This document shows, one piece after another, positions 8,112-14,690 of a DNA stretch of 20,491 nt (positions within the stretch are counted from its first letter, which is position 1; each line of letters starts with the position of its first letter). The notes beneath the pieces were generated by a model. It had not been told where the DNA came from, did not search any database, and worked only from the letters and a program-made list of their open reading frames with translations. The DNA is taken from positions 1 through 20,491 of the forward strand of contig JBBSJE010000098.1 of the NCBI GenBank assembly GCA_038257535.1, given 5' to 3'. The position numbers and the translations under genes are program-made. This DNA is from JAGTJU01 sp038257535. GTDB taxonomy: Bacteria > Myxococcota_A > Polyangia > Fen-1088.

Positions 8112-9544
8112 TTGGTCCGCGATTTTCGCGCGCCTGGCGTGGGATGCCCAGCGGCCGCGTCGTCAAGCACCAGGACCCAATCGAGAAGCTCTCCGGGATG
8201 GGGCGGCACAAACATACGTTCACCCTCCGCGGGGAAGCTGCCGACTGCGCGCGCTTTTCCGGTGCGAGGATCGAACCACCAAGCTTTTACGCGCTTGCCT
8301 TTGATGGCGTCCATACGCACCCGAAACGGGCGTCCGATCGGAGCGTAAACCATCGCGCAGGTTCCTTGGGCATCACGGGTGGCTGCAAACCTATATCGCC
8401 CGGCGCCCGGAACCGATGTGGCCACGGGATCGGGAACCACAACGCTGTCGTCAGGAATGCGGGTAAGAAAGGGACGCGATTGCAGCAGCCACCGTGCGTG
8501 TTGCATCTGCCCGGCACCAGGTTGTTTCAGAGCTTCGTCCCAGGTCATCAGGGGGTTGTTGATCGGAGCATGCGGGGGCGACCACATTTGCCACACTGAA
8601 TGGTGCCCATAAGTGTGACCGAAGGCGCCCGCGAACAGATCCCAGTACAAAGCGCGGCGCACATCCGCTGCAACGGAATGCCCAAATTCGCTGGCCTTGA
8701 ACGACATCGGGTGGTCCTCGTAAATGGGCTCGCCGTCCACCACCGGCTTGGCGGGTTCACGCTCGTAATCCAGCCGGGTTTTTTCGTAGCGAACGTATTC
8801 GGCCACGTGACCGTTTTGGCGCATGTTGAAGTCAAGCCATGGTTCGTCGTGAAACCAATCGGCCGAACTTGATCCGCCTGTCACGTGGACCGTAATGAGG
8901 TGGGCCCCGAGGTCGCCGGCCCTAAGACCCTTGGCCATCGCGCGCGTGATTTGCTTGTGAACGTCCGCTTCCATGGGACGGTCGCCACCCACAATCCATA
9001 CCAAGGCGGCGTGCTGATACCGCTTCGCAAGCCACTGGCCATAGCCCTCGGCGTTCTTGACGGTGAAAATTTCGGGCCCGACGCCCCACTTTTTCAACCA
9101 TTTGTCGCCCCATGTGGGCAGCATGCCAATCACCAATCCCAACTCGTTGGCGCGTTTGACGATCCAGTCAACATGGCGGAAGTAGTCTTCGTTTGGCTTG
9201 AGCGGATCGTTGTCTTGAAGGGGCGTGTTCCCATAGGGATTGGGGGCGTTCAGCCCATCGAGCTCGGCCAACACAACGGCCTGAATCACCGTGAAGCCCT
9301 TGGCGGCGCGGTCTTTTAGGTAAATCTCGGCCTGCTCGCGGTTAAGGCGATGGAACAGCTCCCACGCGGTGTCCCCTAGCCAGAAAAACGGCGCGCCTTG
9401 GGCGTCGACCAAAAACCGCTTGTTGTCGCTGACCGCAAGACGTCCAGGCGTCTCGGTGCGAGGCCTTGCCACGGCTGGCGGCGTCACAATAACGCATAAT
9501 GTCAAAGCAAGGACTGACGAGACGACACGTGATAAACTGACCAT
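8108..9544 (-). CDS. Exported DUF4038 / GH140-type glycoside hydrolase
   Basis: The 478-residue protein starts with a signal peptide (VLALTLCVIV, likely cleaved near AVA-RP, about residue 27). The DUF4038 TIM barrel spans about residues 35-370. Family motifs include FFWLGDTAWELFHRL, GFTVIQAVVLAE, LPTWGDKW, WIVGGDRP and VVDGEPIYEDHP. D188 and E272 are at the positions expected for the acid/base and nucleophile of GH140 apiosidases. A C-terminal beta domain (about 385-465, WWFDPRTGKA, LDWVLVLDD) matches the small domain commonly attached to DUF4038 proteins and named a putative collagenase collagen-binding domain. GH140 members remove apiose from rhamnogalacturonan-II; the actual substrate here is an inference. 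The ATG has a G-rich ribosome site (GTGGGG) and a promoter-like region immediately upstream. It is paired with the GH2 gene in strand, export and upstream motif. Confidence 0.88.
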   Translation of the reverse strand: MVSLSRVVSSVLALTLCVIVTPPAVARPRTETPGRLAVSDNKRFLVDAQGAPFFWLGDTAWELFHRLNREQAEIYLKDRAAKGFTVIQAVVLAELDGLNAPNPYGNTPLQDNDPLKPNEDYFRHVDWIVKRANELGLVIGMLPTWGDKWLKKWGVGPEIFTVKNAEGYGQWLAKRYQHAALVWIVGGDRPMEADVHKQITRAMAKGLRAGDLGAHLITVHVTGGSSSADWFHDEPWLDFNMRQNGHVAEYVRYEKTRLDYEREPAKPVVDGEPIYEDHPMSFKASEFGHSVAADVRRALYWDLFAGAFGHTYGHHSVWQMWSPPHAPINNPLMTWDEALKQPGAGQMQHARWLLQSRPFLTRIPDDSVVVPDPVATSVPGAGRYRFAATRDAQGTCAMVYAPIGRPFRVRMDAIKGKRVKAWWFDPRTGKARAVGSFPAEGERMFVPPHPGELLDWVLVLDDAAAGHPTPGARKSRTN

Positions 9545-9558
9545 CTAACCCCACTCTA

Positions 9559-9578
9559 TACCATTGCATACCATAATA
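9559..9578 (-). promoter_or_regulatory. Candidate promoter/operator of the GH140-type gene
   Basis: On the minus strand TATTAT (forward 9573-9578) is a plausible -10 box with only a poor -35. Immediately after it ATGGTA is repeated with a 10-bp period (forward TACCAT at 9559-9564 and 9569-9574). The interval contains TGCAATGGT (forward 9560-9568), identical to the GH2 upstream region. Overlap with the expected start site suggests a repressor site. Confidence 0.4.
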
Positions 9579-9909
9579 GTGGGTGTTTTCTGGCCGTCGG
9601 GCGGCTTTTCGTCCTGCCATTGCTCCCCGAGGGGGTTGATTCAGAACGATCCGTCGAAAGAACATTCTCGGCTTCGCATCGGTAACTGGGTTTCTTTTTG
9701 CTCACGCTGCCTCATACGCCAGCGCTGCGGACGCGCCGTAGCGCCGCACGCTCCCTTGCCGTTTTGGCGTGCGCGTTGGAGGCGACCGCCTTTCGCCTCA
9801 ACAATTGTGGTGAATGCCAGCCGCCCATGCGGATGACAGATGAGCGGGCACATTCGGTGCATTGGGTGTCGTGGCGCGCGGAACCTCGCCGCTGCGAAAC
9901 GGAGGCACA
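9579..9909. other. Divergent intergenic region, glycosidase / ferritin-like genes
   Basis: I see no convincing gene in this stretch; the short open frames lack ribosome sites and family features. It contains a perfect 7-bp stem GAGGCGA/TCGCCTC with a 7-base loop (9779-9799), without a following T run, and right after it the 8-bp palindrome ACAATTGT (9801-9808). A small AGAA-CA-TTCT inverted repeat lies near 9659-9668. A clear sigma-70 promoter toward the + gene could not be identified, although the region must hold one or depend on an activator. The ribosome site of the next gene (GGAGG, 9901-9905) closes the interval. Confidence 0.5.
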
Positions 9910-11088
9910 ATGGGTTTAGATCTTAAGACTGAAAAAGGCGTTCCACTTGAGCGACAAGTGTTCACATGGAAGGAAATGACGGAGGCGACCTACAGCAAGC
10001 TCAACGACGATGCCTTTAGCCGCGTGCGCGTGATCCTTATGAACGGGTTAGAAGCCGAGGCAGTGCGTTTTAGCCACGCCTGCGCTCGCATGAACAAAGA
10101 ACTACAGCCGCATCTGGCGCGCATTCGCAGGGTCGAGCAGCACCAACGAACGCTGGTGAATTGGCTGAATCCGTCCGATCAATCGGCGCTGGAAAACACA
10201 ATCGCCCTCGAACAAACGGCCATCGAAGTTACCGCCGCCGTTGCGCAAAGCGAACCTGACCCCTACTTAGCGTCGGTTTACCGTTTCGGCATGTTGGAAG
10301 ACTTCGATCATATGTACCGCTACGCCGCCCTCATGGATCGTGTTGAGGGAAAAGACGCGAACAACATTCTTCAAAGCTATACGGACATTCGCCCGGGCCG
10401 CCCCACTTGTTTTGAACATCGCGATCCACTTGATGATCTACGTGACAATTACAACAGAAAGCTGACCGAGCCCATTAGCAAGATTAACGCCCTCACCATC
10501 ATGGCGGCCGAGACGCAAACGCACGACTACTACATGACCGTAGGACCCATGTTCTCTGATCCAATGGCGCGGCAGCTTTACGCTGAGATCGCCTCAATCG
10601 AAGAGCAACATGTGACCCAATATGAATCAATCATCGATCCGCAAGAGACATGGATCGAAAAGTGGCTCTTGCATGAACTGGCAGAGGTTTACAATTACTG
10701 GAGCTGCGTGGAACAAGAGGGCAACCCGCAGCTAAAGCAGCGATGGCAACGCGGACTGGACTACGAGCTTGGCCACCTTCACTATGTGATGGATCTGATG
10801 CGCCGCCTTGAAAAGCGCGATCCCTACGAATTGCTGCCCACAACTTTGCCTGCCCCGATTCCGTTTGCCAGCCAACGGCAGTTTGTCCGCGATGTATTGG
10901 AAAACGAAGTGGATCTGCGTGCAAAAGGCGCTCATTTCATTTCCAAGCACGATGAGGGTCCGGCCGACGCGTCGGTCCGCTATCGGCAGGCGCTGAACCA
11001 ACATGGTTCGCCATCTGAAACCGTGGCCGCCAACTACATCTATAGACCAGGCACGGAGTTGAGCCGGGGCAAACGAAGCGCTGCATAG
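9910..11088 (+). CDS. Large ferritin-like multi-helix protein, putative di-metal
   Basis: The ATG at 9910 is chosen because GGAGG (9901-9905) lies just upstream; an in-frame TTG at 9862 has no ribosome site. The 392 residues are almost all helical and have no signal peptide, so the protein is probably cytoplasmic. Carboxylate/His pairs repeat along the helices: E50 with H56, E130-x3-H134 (LEDFDHMYRY), E201-x3-H205 (AAETQTHDYY), E231-x2-H234 (SIEEQHVTQY), E256 (LLHELAEVYNY) and E286-x2-H289 (LDYELGHLHY). This is the ferritin/rubrerythrin-like signature, but with about six metal-type helices rather than four. Iron or manganese handling, or an oxidase-like role, is possible; no function is established from sequence. 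The last 50 residues look irregular. A second, different ferritin-like gene follows 27 bp downstream, probably in the same operon. Confidence 0.75.
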   Translation: MGLDLKTEKGVPLERQVFTWKEMTEATYSKLNDDAFSRVRVILMNGLEAEAVRFSHACARMNKELQPHLARIRRVEQHQRTLVNWLNPSDQSALENTIALEQTAIEVTAAVAQSEPDPYLASVYRFGMLEDFDHMYRYAALMDRVEGKDANNILQSYTDIRPGRPTCFEHRDPLDDLRDNYNRKLTEPISKINALTIMAAETQTHDYYMTVGPMFSDPMARQLYAEIASIEEQHVTQYESIIDPQETWIEKWLLHELAEVYNYWSCVEQEGNPQLKQRWQRGLDYELGHLHYVMDLMRRLEKRDPYELLPTTLPAPIPFASQRQFVRDVLENEVDLRAKGAHFISKHDEGPADASVRYRQALNQHGSPSETVAANYIYRPGTELSRGKRSAA

Positions 11089-11115
11089 CCACCCAATTGG
11101 CCTAAAGGATCTTAA

Positions 11116-11886
11116 ATGAAAAAAAAGACCACCGACACCGGCATGAACCGGACGGGAATCGCTTCGTCGCGCGTTGCCTCGAAGAAAGTCGAACGAGCGT
11201 TGCCAAGCGCTGGGGCATCACCCCTCGAGACGCCAAGCATCGCCTCGGTCCGCACCCAACATTCACGTGCCGCAAACACTGTTCGCACCATGCCCCCGTT
11301 AGCAAGCTCAAAGGGGGGCGTGCGCAGCGCCGTCACAGCCGCCAAAGACCAGAAGCTCACTGTGTTGCTCGATCTGTTGGCGGAGCGTTTGGCGTTTGAG
11401 CGGATTGGCACCAGGCTCTACGAGGCATTGTTGGCCAAGCATGCCGCGGCTGACCATCTCCCCGGCGGCCCCACACAGATCGATCTGCAGTGTTTGCGTG
11501 ATGAGGAGCAAGCACACATGCACCTCCTCTCATCAACTTTGTTGAGCCTGGGCGGCGACCCCACCGCCATGACCCCAGGTGCCAACTTGGCGGAGGTTGC
11601 GACCTCGGGCGTGTTGCAAGTGCTCACGGATCCGCGAACCACCTTGACCGAAGCGCTGCGCGCCATTCTGGTCTTGGAGCTCACAGACAATGACGCCTGG
11701 GACCTTTTGGTGCAGTTTGCCCAGGCGCTCGGCCATGACGACTTGTCCGTGCGCTTCTCCGCCGCCCTCGCTGAGGAAAAGCAGCACCTTGAAAGAGTGC
11801 GGGCCTGGTCGCGGGCTAGGCTGGCGGGCCAGGCTGGAATTGAGCCGCAAAAATCCCCGAAAAGCGGCCTCGCGGCTTCAACCTAG
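11116..11886 (+). CDS. Ferritin-like four-helix protein with basic N-terminal tail
   Basis: The ATG follows AAAGGA with good spacing. The 256-residue protein has a Lys/Arg/Ser/Ala/Thr-rich tail (about 1-80) with about 15 basic and only 4 acidic residues, no signal peptide and no hydrophobic segment. Residues 80-232 form a four-helix bundle with a canonical di-iron ligand pattern: E95 (LAFERIGTRLYEALL), E131-x2-H134 (DEEQAHMHLL), E188 (LVLELTDNDAWDLL) and E221-x2-H224 (AEEKQHLERV). Spacing and order match bacterioferritin/rubrerythrin-like domains, so iron binding is well supported structurally although the reaction is unknown. The charged tail resembles those of Dps proteins that contact DNA, which is an inference. 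It is probably co-transcribed with the large ferritin-like gene upstream; the c-di-GMP cyclase gene lies 93 bp downstream on the same strand. Confidence 0.82.
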   Translation: MKKKTTDTGMNRTGIASSRVASKKVERALPSAGASPLETPSIASVRTQHSRAANTVRTMPPLASSKGGVRSAVTAAKDQKLTVLLDLLAERLAFERIGTRLYEALLAKHAAADHLPGGPTQIDLQCLRDEEQAHMHLLSSTLLSLGGDPTAMTPGANLAEVATSGVLQVLTDPRTTLTEALRAILVLELTDNDAWDLLVQFAQALGHDDLSVRFSAALAEEKQHLERVRAWSRARLAGQAGIEPQKSPKSGLAAST

Positions 11887-11979
11887 CCGTTTTCAAGGCC
11901 CACATCCCGGGGCCCACCCTTCGACGGCTCAAGTCACGTCGCGGCCCGCCGATGCCTAATCAGCACATCCAGGAGCAAA

Positions 11980-12969
11980 GTGGCGCGATCTGATCACCAA
12001 AGCGGCGAATTCTTTGCGCCAGACGAAGCGGCTCCCGAGTCCGTTGAGTCTGAGGAAACGGGCACGCTGCTGGTCCAGAACCCCATACTCGCCCTCGCGC
12101 CCGAAAAGCATTCAGAGCGCAGGCCTTGCTTGGTGGTGCTACAGGGTCCTTATGAAGGGCGCGTGCTGCGCTTGTGGCCCGGCCGCTCCTGGGTCATAGG
12201 TCGGTCGGCGTCCGCCCAGTTTGTGCTTGATGACGAGGGCATTTCGCGCACCCACATGCGCATCACCCAGCGGGGTGAAAGCTTTCTCGTTGAAGATTTG
12301 GGCAGCCGCAACGGCACCTTTGTGAATGAACAAACGGTCGCGCATCACCCACTCACGCCCGAGGACGTGGTTCGAGTGGGCGCCAGCACGCTCTTGAGGT
12401 TGGCCTTCTTAGATCCGCTTGACGAAGAAATGCATCAGCGGTTGCATGCAGCGGCTTCGCGCGATGCGCTCACAAATGTGTTCAATCGTCGCCACTTTGA
12501 CGAGCGATTGGCAGCGGAATGTGCGGGGGCACGCCGACATCAACGCCCGCTGTCGCTCATCATGGTGGACGTCGACAACTTCAAAAAGGTCAACGACACG
12601 CTTGGGCATCCGGCCGGCGATGTTGTCCTAAAGGGCGTAGCCGCCAACTTGTCCACGGCCATTCGGCGCGAAGACGCGGTGTTTCGCTACGGTGGTGAAG
12701 AGTTTGCGGTGTTGCTGCGCGAAACCCACCTCGAGGGCGCGCTGGTGCTGGCCGAGCGCCTGCGTTGGGCTGTTGAACACGCACGCCACACGGTTGAAGG
12801 TTTGGCCACCCCCTTGCAGGTCACGGTCAGCGTGGGCGTGGGTATGTTAGCTCCTGGCATGGGCGAAGAAGGCTTGATTCACTCAGCTGATCAGGCGCTT
12901 TATCAAGCCAAGCACACAGGAAAAAACCGCGTGGTTCACGCTCCACCGGTGGCAGAGCCAAAGCAATAA
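11980..12969 (+). CDS. FHA-GGDEF diguanylate cyclase
   Basis: The GTG start has AGGAG (11971-11975) upstream. In the 329-residue protein an acidic N-terminal segment (1-45) precedes an FHA domain (about 50-142) with GRS at 74-76, SRTH at 89-92 and SRNGTFVN at 109-116, the residues that read phosphothreonine. A GGDEF domain (about 160-318) follows, with RDALTNVFNRRHF, the DVDNFKKVND metal/nucleotide segment and the active-site GGEEF at 238-242. The inhibitory I-site R229-x2-D232 is exactly five residues before GGEEF, so product inhibition by c-di-GMP is expected. No membrane segment is seen, so it is cytosolic. The role is synthesis of c-di-GMP from two GTP, probably gated by binding of a Thr-phosphorylated partner through FHA. 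The stop codon lies one base from the stop of the opposite aminotransferase gene. Confidence 0.95.
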   Translation: MARSDHQSGEFFAPDEAAPESVESEETGTLLVQNPILALAPEKHSERRPCLVVLQGPYEGRVLRLWPGRSWVIGRSASAQFVLDDEGISRTHMRITQRGESFLVEDLGSRNGTFVNEQTVAHHPLTPEDVVRVGASTLLRLAFLDPLDEEMHQRLHAAASRDALTNVFNRRHFDERLAAECAGARRHQRPLSLIMVDVDNFKKVNDTLGHPAGDVVLKGVAANLSTAIRREDAVFRYGGEEFAVLLRETHLEGALVLAERLRWAVEHARHTVEGLATPLQVTVSVGVGMLAPGMGEEGLIHSADQALYQAKHTGKNRVVHAPPVAEPKQ

Positions 12970-12970
12970 A

Positions 12971-14107
12971 TCACGCTTGCAGCCGCTGCCACGCGCGTTG
13001 AAGACGGGCCACCGCGGTTTGCAGGTTTGCTTCGTTGTTGAAGGAAAAACATAAGCGCAGCGCCAGTGGACTGGCTGCCCCGTTAGGTCGAAATTGCGAT
13101 CCCGGATCGAAATTCATGCCCTCTTCAAGCGCGCAAGCCATCAACCGCGTTTCGTCCACTTGTGCGTCAGGCAAAAGCCAAAGCGAAAAACCGCCTTCAG
13201 GAACCTCAAACTTCCAAGCGGGGAAATGTGAGCGAATTGCATCCATCAATGCTAGGGCCCGCCGGCTATAAAACGCGCGCAGTGATTTGAGACGAACATC
13301 CAAATCCTCGAGCGAGAGATAGCTGGCGGTCAGCGACTGCGACAAGCTGGAGGTTTGCAGATCAAATTCGCGTTTGGCTGCCAGGGCCGCCCTCTCCTGC
13401 CCGCGGGGCGGCACCAGCCATCCCACGCGCAGACCAGGGCACAGAACTTTTGAGAAGGTGCCCACGTGCCAGGTTCGATCACGTGCATCAGCCGCCAGGG
13501 GGCGTGGCACAACGCCATCGAACAGCAATTCGGCGTAGGCGTCATCTTCAATCAATGTGAGCGATTGATCGCTTAGCAAAGCTTCGCGTTGGGTGAACTG
13601 CATTCGCAATCCCTGCGGCAATGACAGCGCCGGCAGCGCATACACAATCGAGGAAGCGTCCGTTGTGGCTGCAAAGCCCCGGTCGTGAAACAACTGCAAA
13701 GCGCCCGGATAAGTTGCCGCATCGACTTGCACGCTTCGCTGCGGGGAAATGCTTTCTAAGCACGTCACCGCCAACGCCAGGCCCTGTTGCGCCCCGCTGG
13801 TGATGATCACCTCATCGGTTTGCACATCAATGCCTCGGGCTTGCAACCTTTGCGTGATGAACTCGCGTAGGGGCCCATGCCCCTCGGGCCAACCGTATTG
13901 CAGCGCTTGGTCGCCCAGTTCCCGGTCAGACAGGAGTTTGTCGAACGCCCGGGCCAGCATCTGTCGAGGGAAACACTCGGGGGCGGGCAGACCGCCGCCC
14001 AAAGCCAACACGCGCGGGTTGTCGGCCGCCTCGCGCGCCATGAGCTCCATTTGTTCATCAGGGCTATCGGCACTCGGGGACCAGCTCATCGCCGCAGTCA
14101 AATGCAC
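12971..14107 (-). CDS. PLP-dependent aminotransferase, fold type I (MocR/LysN-like), atypical
   Basis: 378 residues from the GTG at 14107; an ATG six codons later (14089) is an equally possible start, and neither has a strong ribosome site. The N-terminal motifs are ALGGGLPAPECFP and LQYGWPEGHGPLREFI; ITSGAQQGLALA is the PLP phosphate-binding turn; IEDDAYAELL carries the Asp that contacts the pyridine nitrogen; GTFSKVLCPGLRVGW holds the Schiff-base lysine K220. These place it with 2-aminoadipate/MocR-type aminotransferases without a helix-turn-helix domain. Two oddities are visible. The segment between TYPGALQLFHDRG and the next conserved strand is about 20 residues shorter than usual. The expected NPTG element is replaced by SLPQG, losing the Asn that normally contacts PLP. 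It could be a diverged active enzyme or have altered chemistry; the substrate is unknown. It is divergent from tspO with a 73-bp spacer. Confidence 0.85.
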   Translation of the reverse strand: MHLTAAMSWSPSADSPDEQMELMAREAADNPRVLALGGGLPAPECFPRQMLARAFDKLLSDRELGDQALQYGWPEGHGPLREFITQRLQARGIDVQTDEVIITSGAQQGLALAVTCLESISPQRSVQVDAATYPGALQLFHDRGFAATTDASSIVYALPALSLPQGLRMQFTQREALLSDQSLTLIEDDAYAELLFDGVVPRPLAADARDRTWHVGTFSKVLCPGLRVGWLVPPRGQERAALAAKREFDLQTSSLSQSLTASYLSLEDLDVRLKSLRAFYSRRALALMDAIRSHFPAWKFEVPEGGFSLWLLPDAQVDETRLMACALEEGMNFDPGSQFRPNGAASPLALRLCFSFNNEANLQTAVARLQRAWQRLQA

Positions 14108-14180
14108 GTGGCGGGCCAGTCAAGAGCTGGGTACGAATTGTGCAGACCCTGAATGTATGTTGAACAACAAGGGGGCCACG

Positions 14181-14690
14181 ATGCAACATCACAACCTCGT
14201 CACGCAAACGCCCGCGCATGTGGGACGGGCGAAAAAGGTCGCCGCCATGGCCGTCATTGCTGGTGCCACGGCGCTGACGGCGTTCTTGGGCGCCCGTGTG
14301 TCGAAGCCGGGGATCTGGTATCGGCGATTGCGCAAACCCCCAGGAACGCCACCTCCTGCTGTGTTTGGGCCCGTATGGACCGTCTTGTACGCCGCCATGG
14401 CGGTGTCCGCTTGGCGCGTGTGGCGCAACCAAGACGCCACGGGCCGTCGCAAGGCCTTGGCCCTGTGGGGATTGCAGCTAGGTCTGAACGCGGCCTGGTC
14501 ACCGGTGTTTTTTGGCGCCCACAAGCCCCGCGCGGCCTTGGGGGTTATTACGGCGATGCTTCCGGCCATTGCCGGTTATGTGTGGACGGCCCGACGGGTT
14601 GACCGCTGGGCCGGCCGGCTTATGCTCCCGTACATGGGATGGACGGGCTACGCCACGTATTTAAATGCCGGTATCGCGCGGAACAATTAA
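14181..14690 (+). CDS. tspO: TspO/MBR family membrane protein
   Basis: The ATG at 14181 is chosen because GGGGG lies 5 bases upstream and the resulting 169 residues match the family length; an in-frame ATG at 14157 lacks a ribosome site, and more upstream starts run back into the aminotransferase gene. Five hydrophobic helices are visible. Family signatures are WYRRLRKPPGTPPPAVFGPV, WTVLYAAMAVSAWRVW and LNAAWSPVFFG. TspO proteins are inner or outer membrane proteins that bind porphyrins and related ligands and affect tetrapyrrole and stress responses. A TGTTG-AA-CAACA inverted repeat (14158-14169) sits just before the ribosome site. The following AI-2E-type gene overlaps or abuts its end, so the two are probably one transcript. 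Confidence 0.93.
   Translation: MQHHNLVTQTPAHVGRAKKVAAMAVIAGATALTAFLGARVSKPGIWYRRLRKPPGTPPPAVFGPVWTVLYAAMAVSAWRVWRNQDATGRRKALALWGLQLGLNAAWSPVFFGAHKPRAALGVITAMLPAIAGYVWTARRVDRWAGRLMLPYMGWTGYATYLNAGIARNN

Noticed and set aside
9862..9909. Earlier TTG start for the large ferritin-like gene
   Set aside because: It has no ribosome site, while GGAGG sits directly before the ATG at 9910.
11887..11979. GGCCC/GGGCC short stem in the gap before the cyclase gene
   Set aside because: A five-base stem in a GC-rich gap with no T run is expected by chance.
14158..14169. TGTTG-AA-CAACA dyad before tspO as the same operator as at fumC
   Set aside because: The spacer is the same, but the half-site sequence differs (TGTTG versus TTGTAG) and it is too short to link the two.
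13749..14180. Extension of the tspO frame far upstream
   Set aside because: The frame happens to be open through the aminotransferase gene; family length and the ribosome site support the start at 14181.
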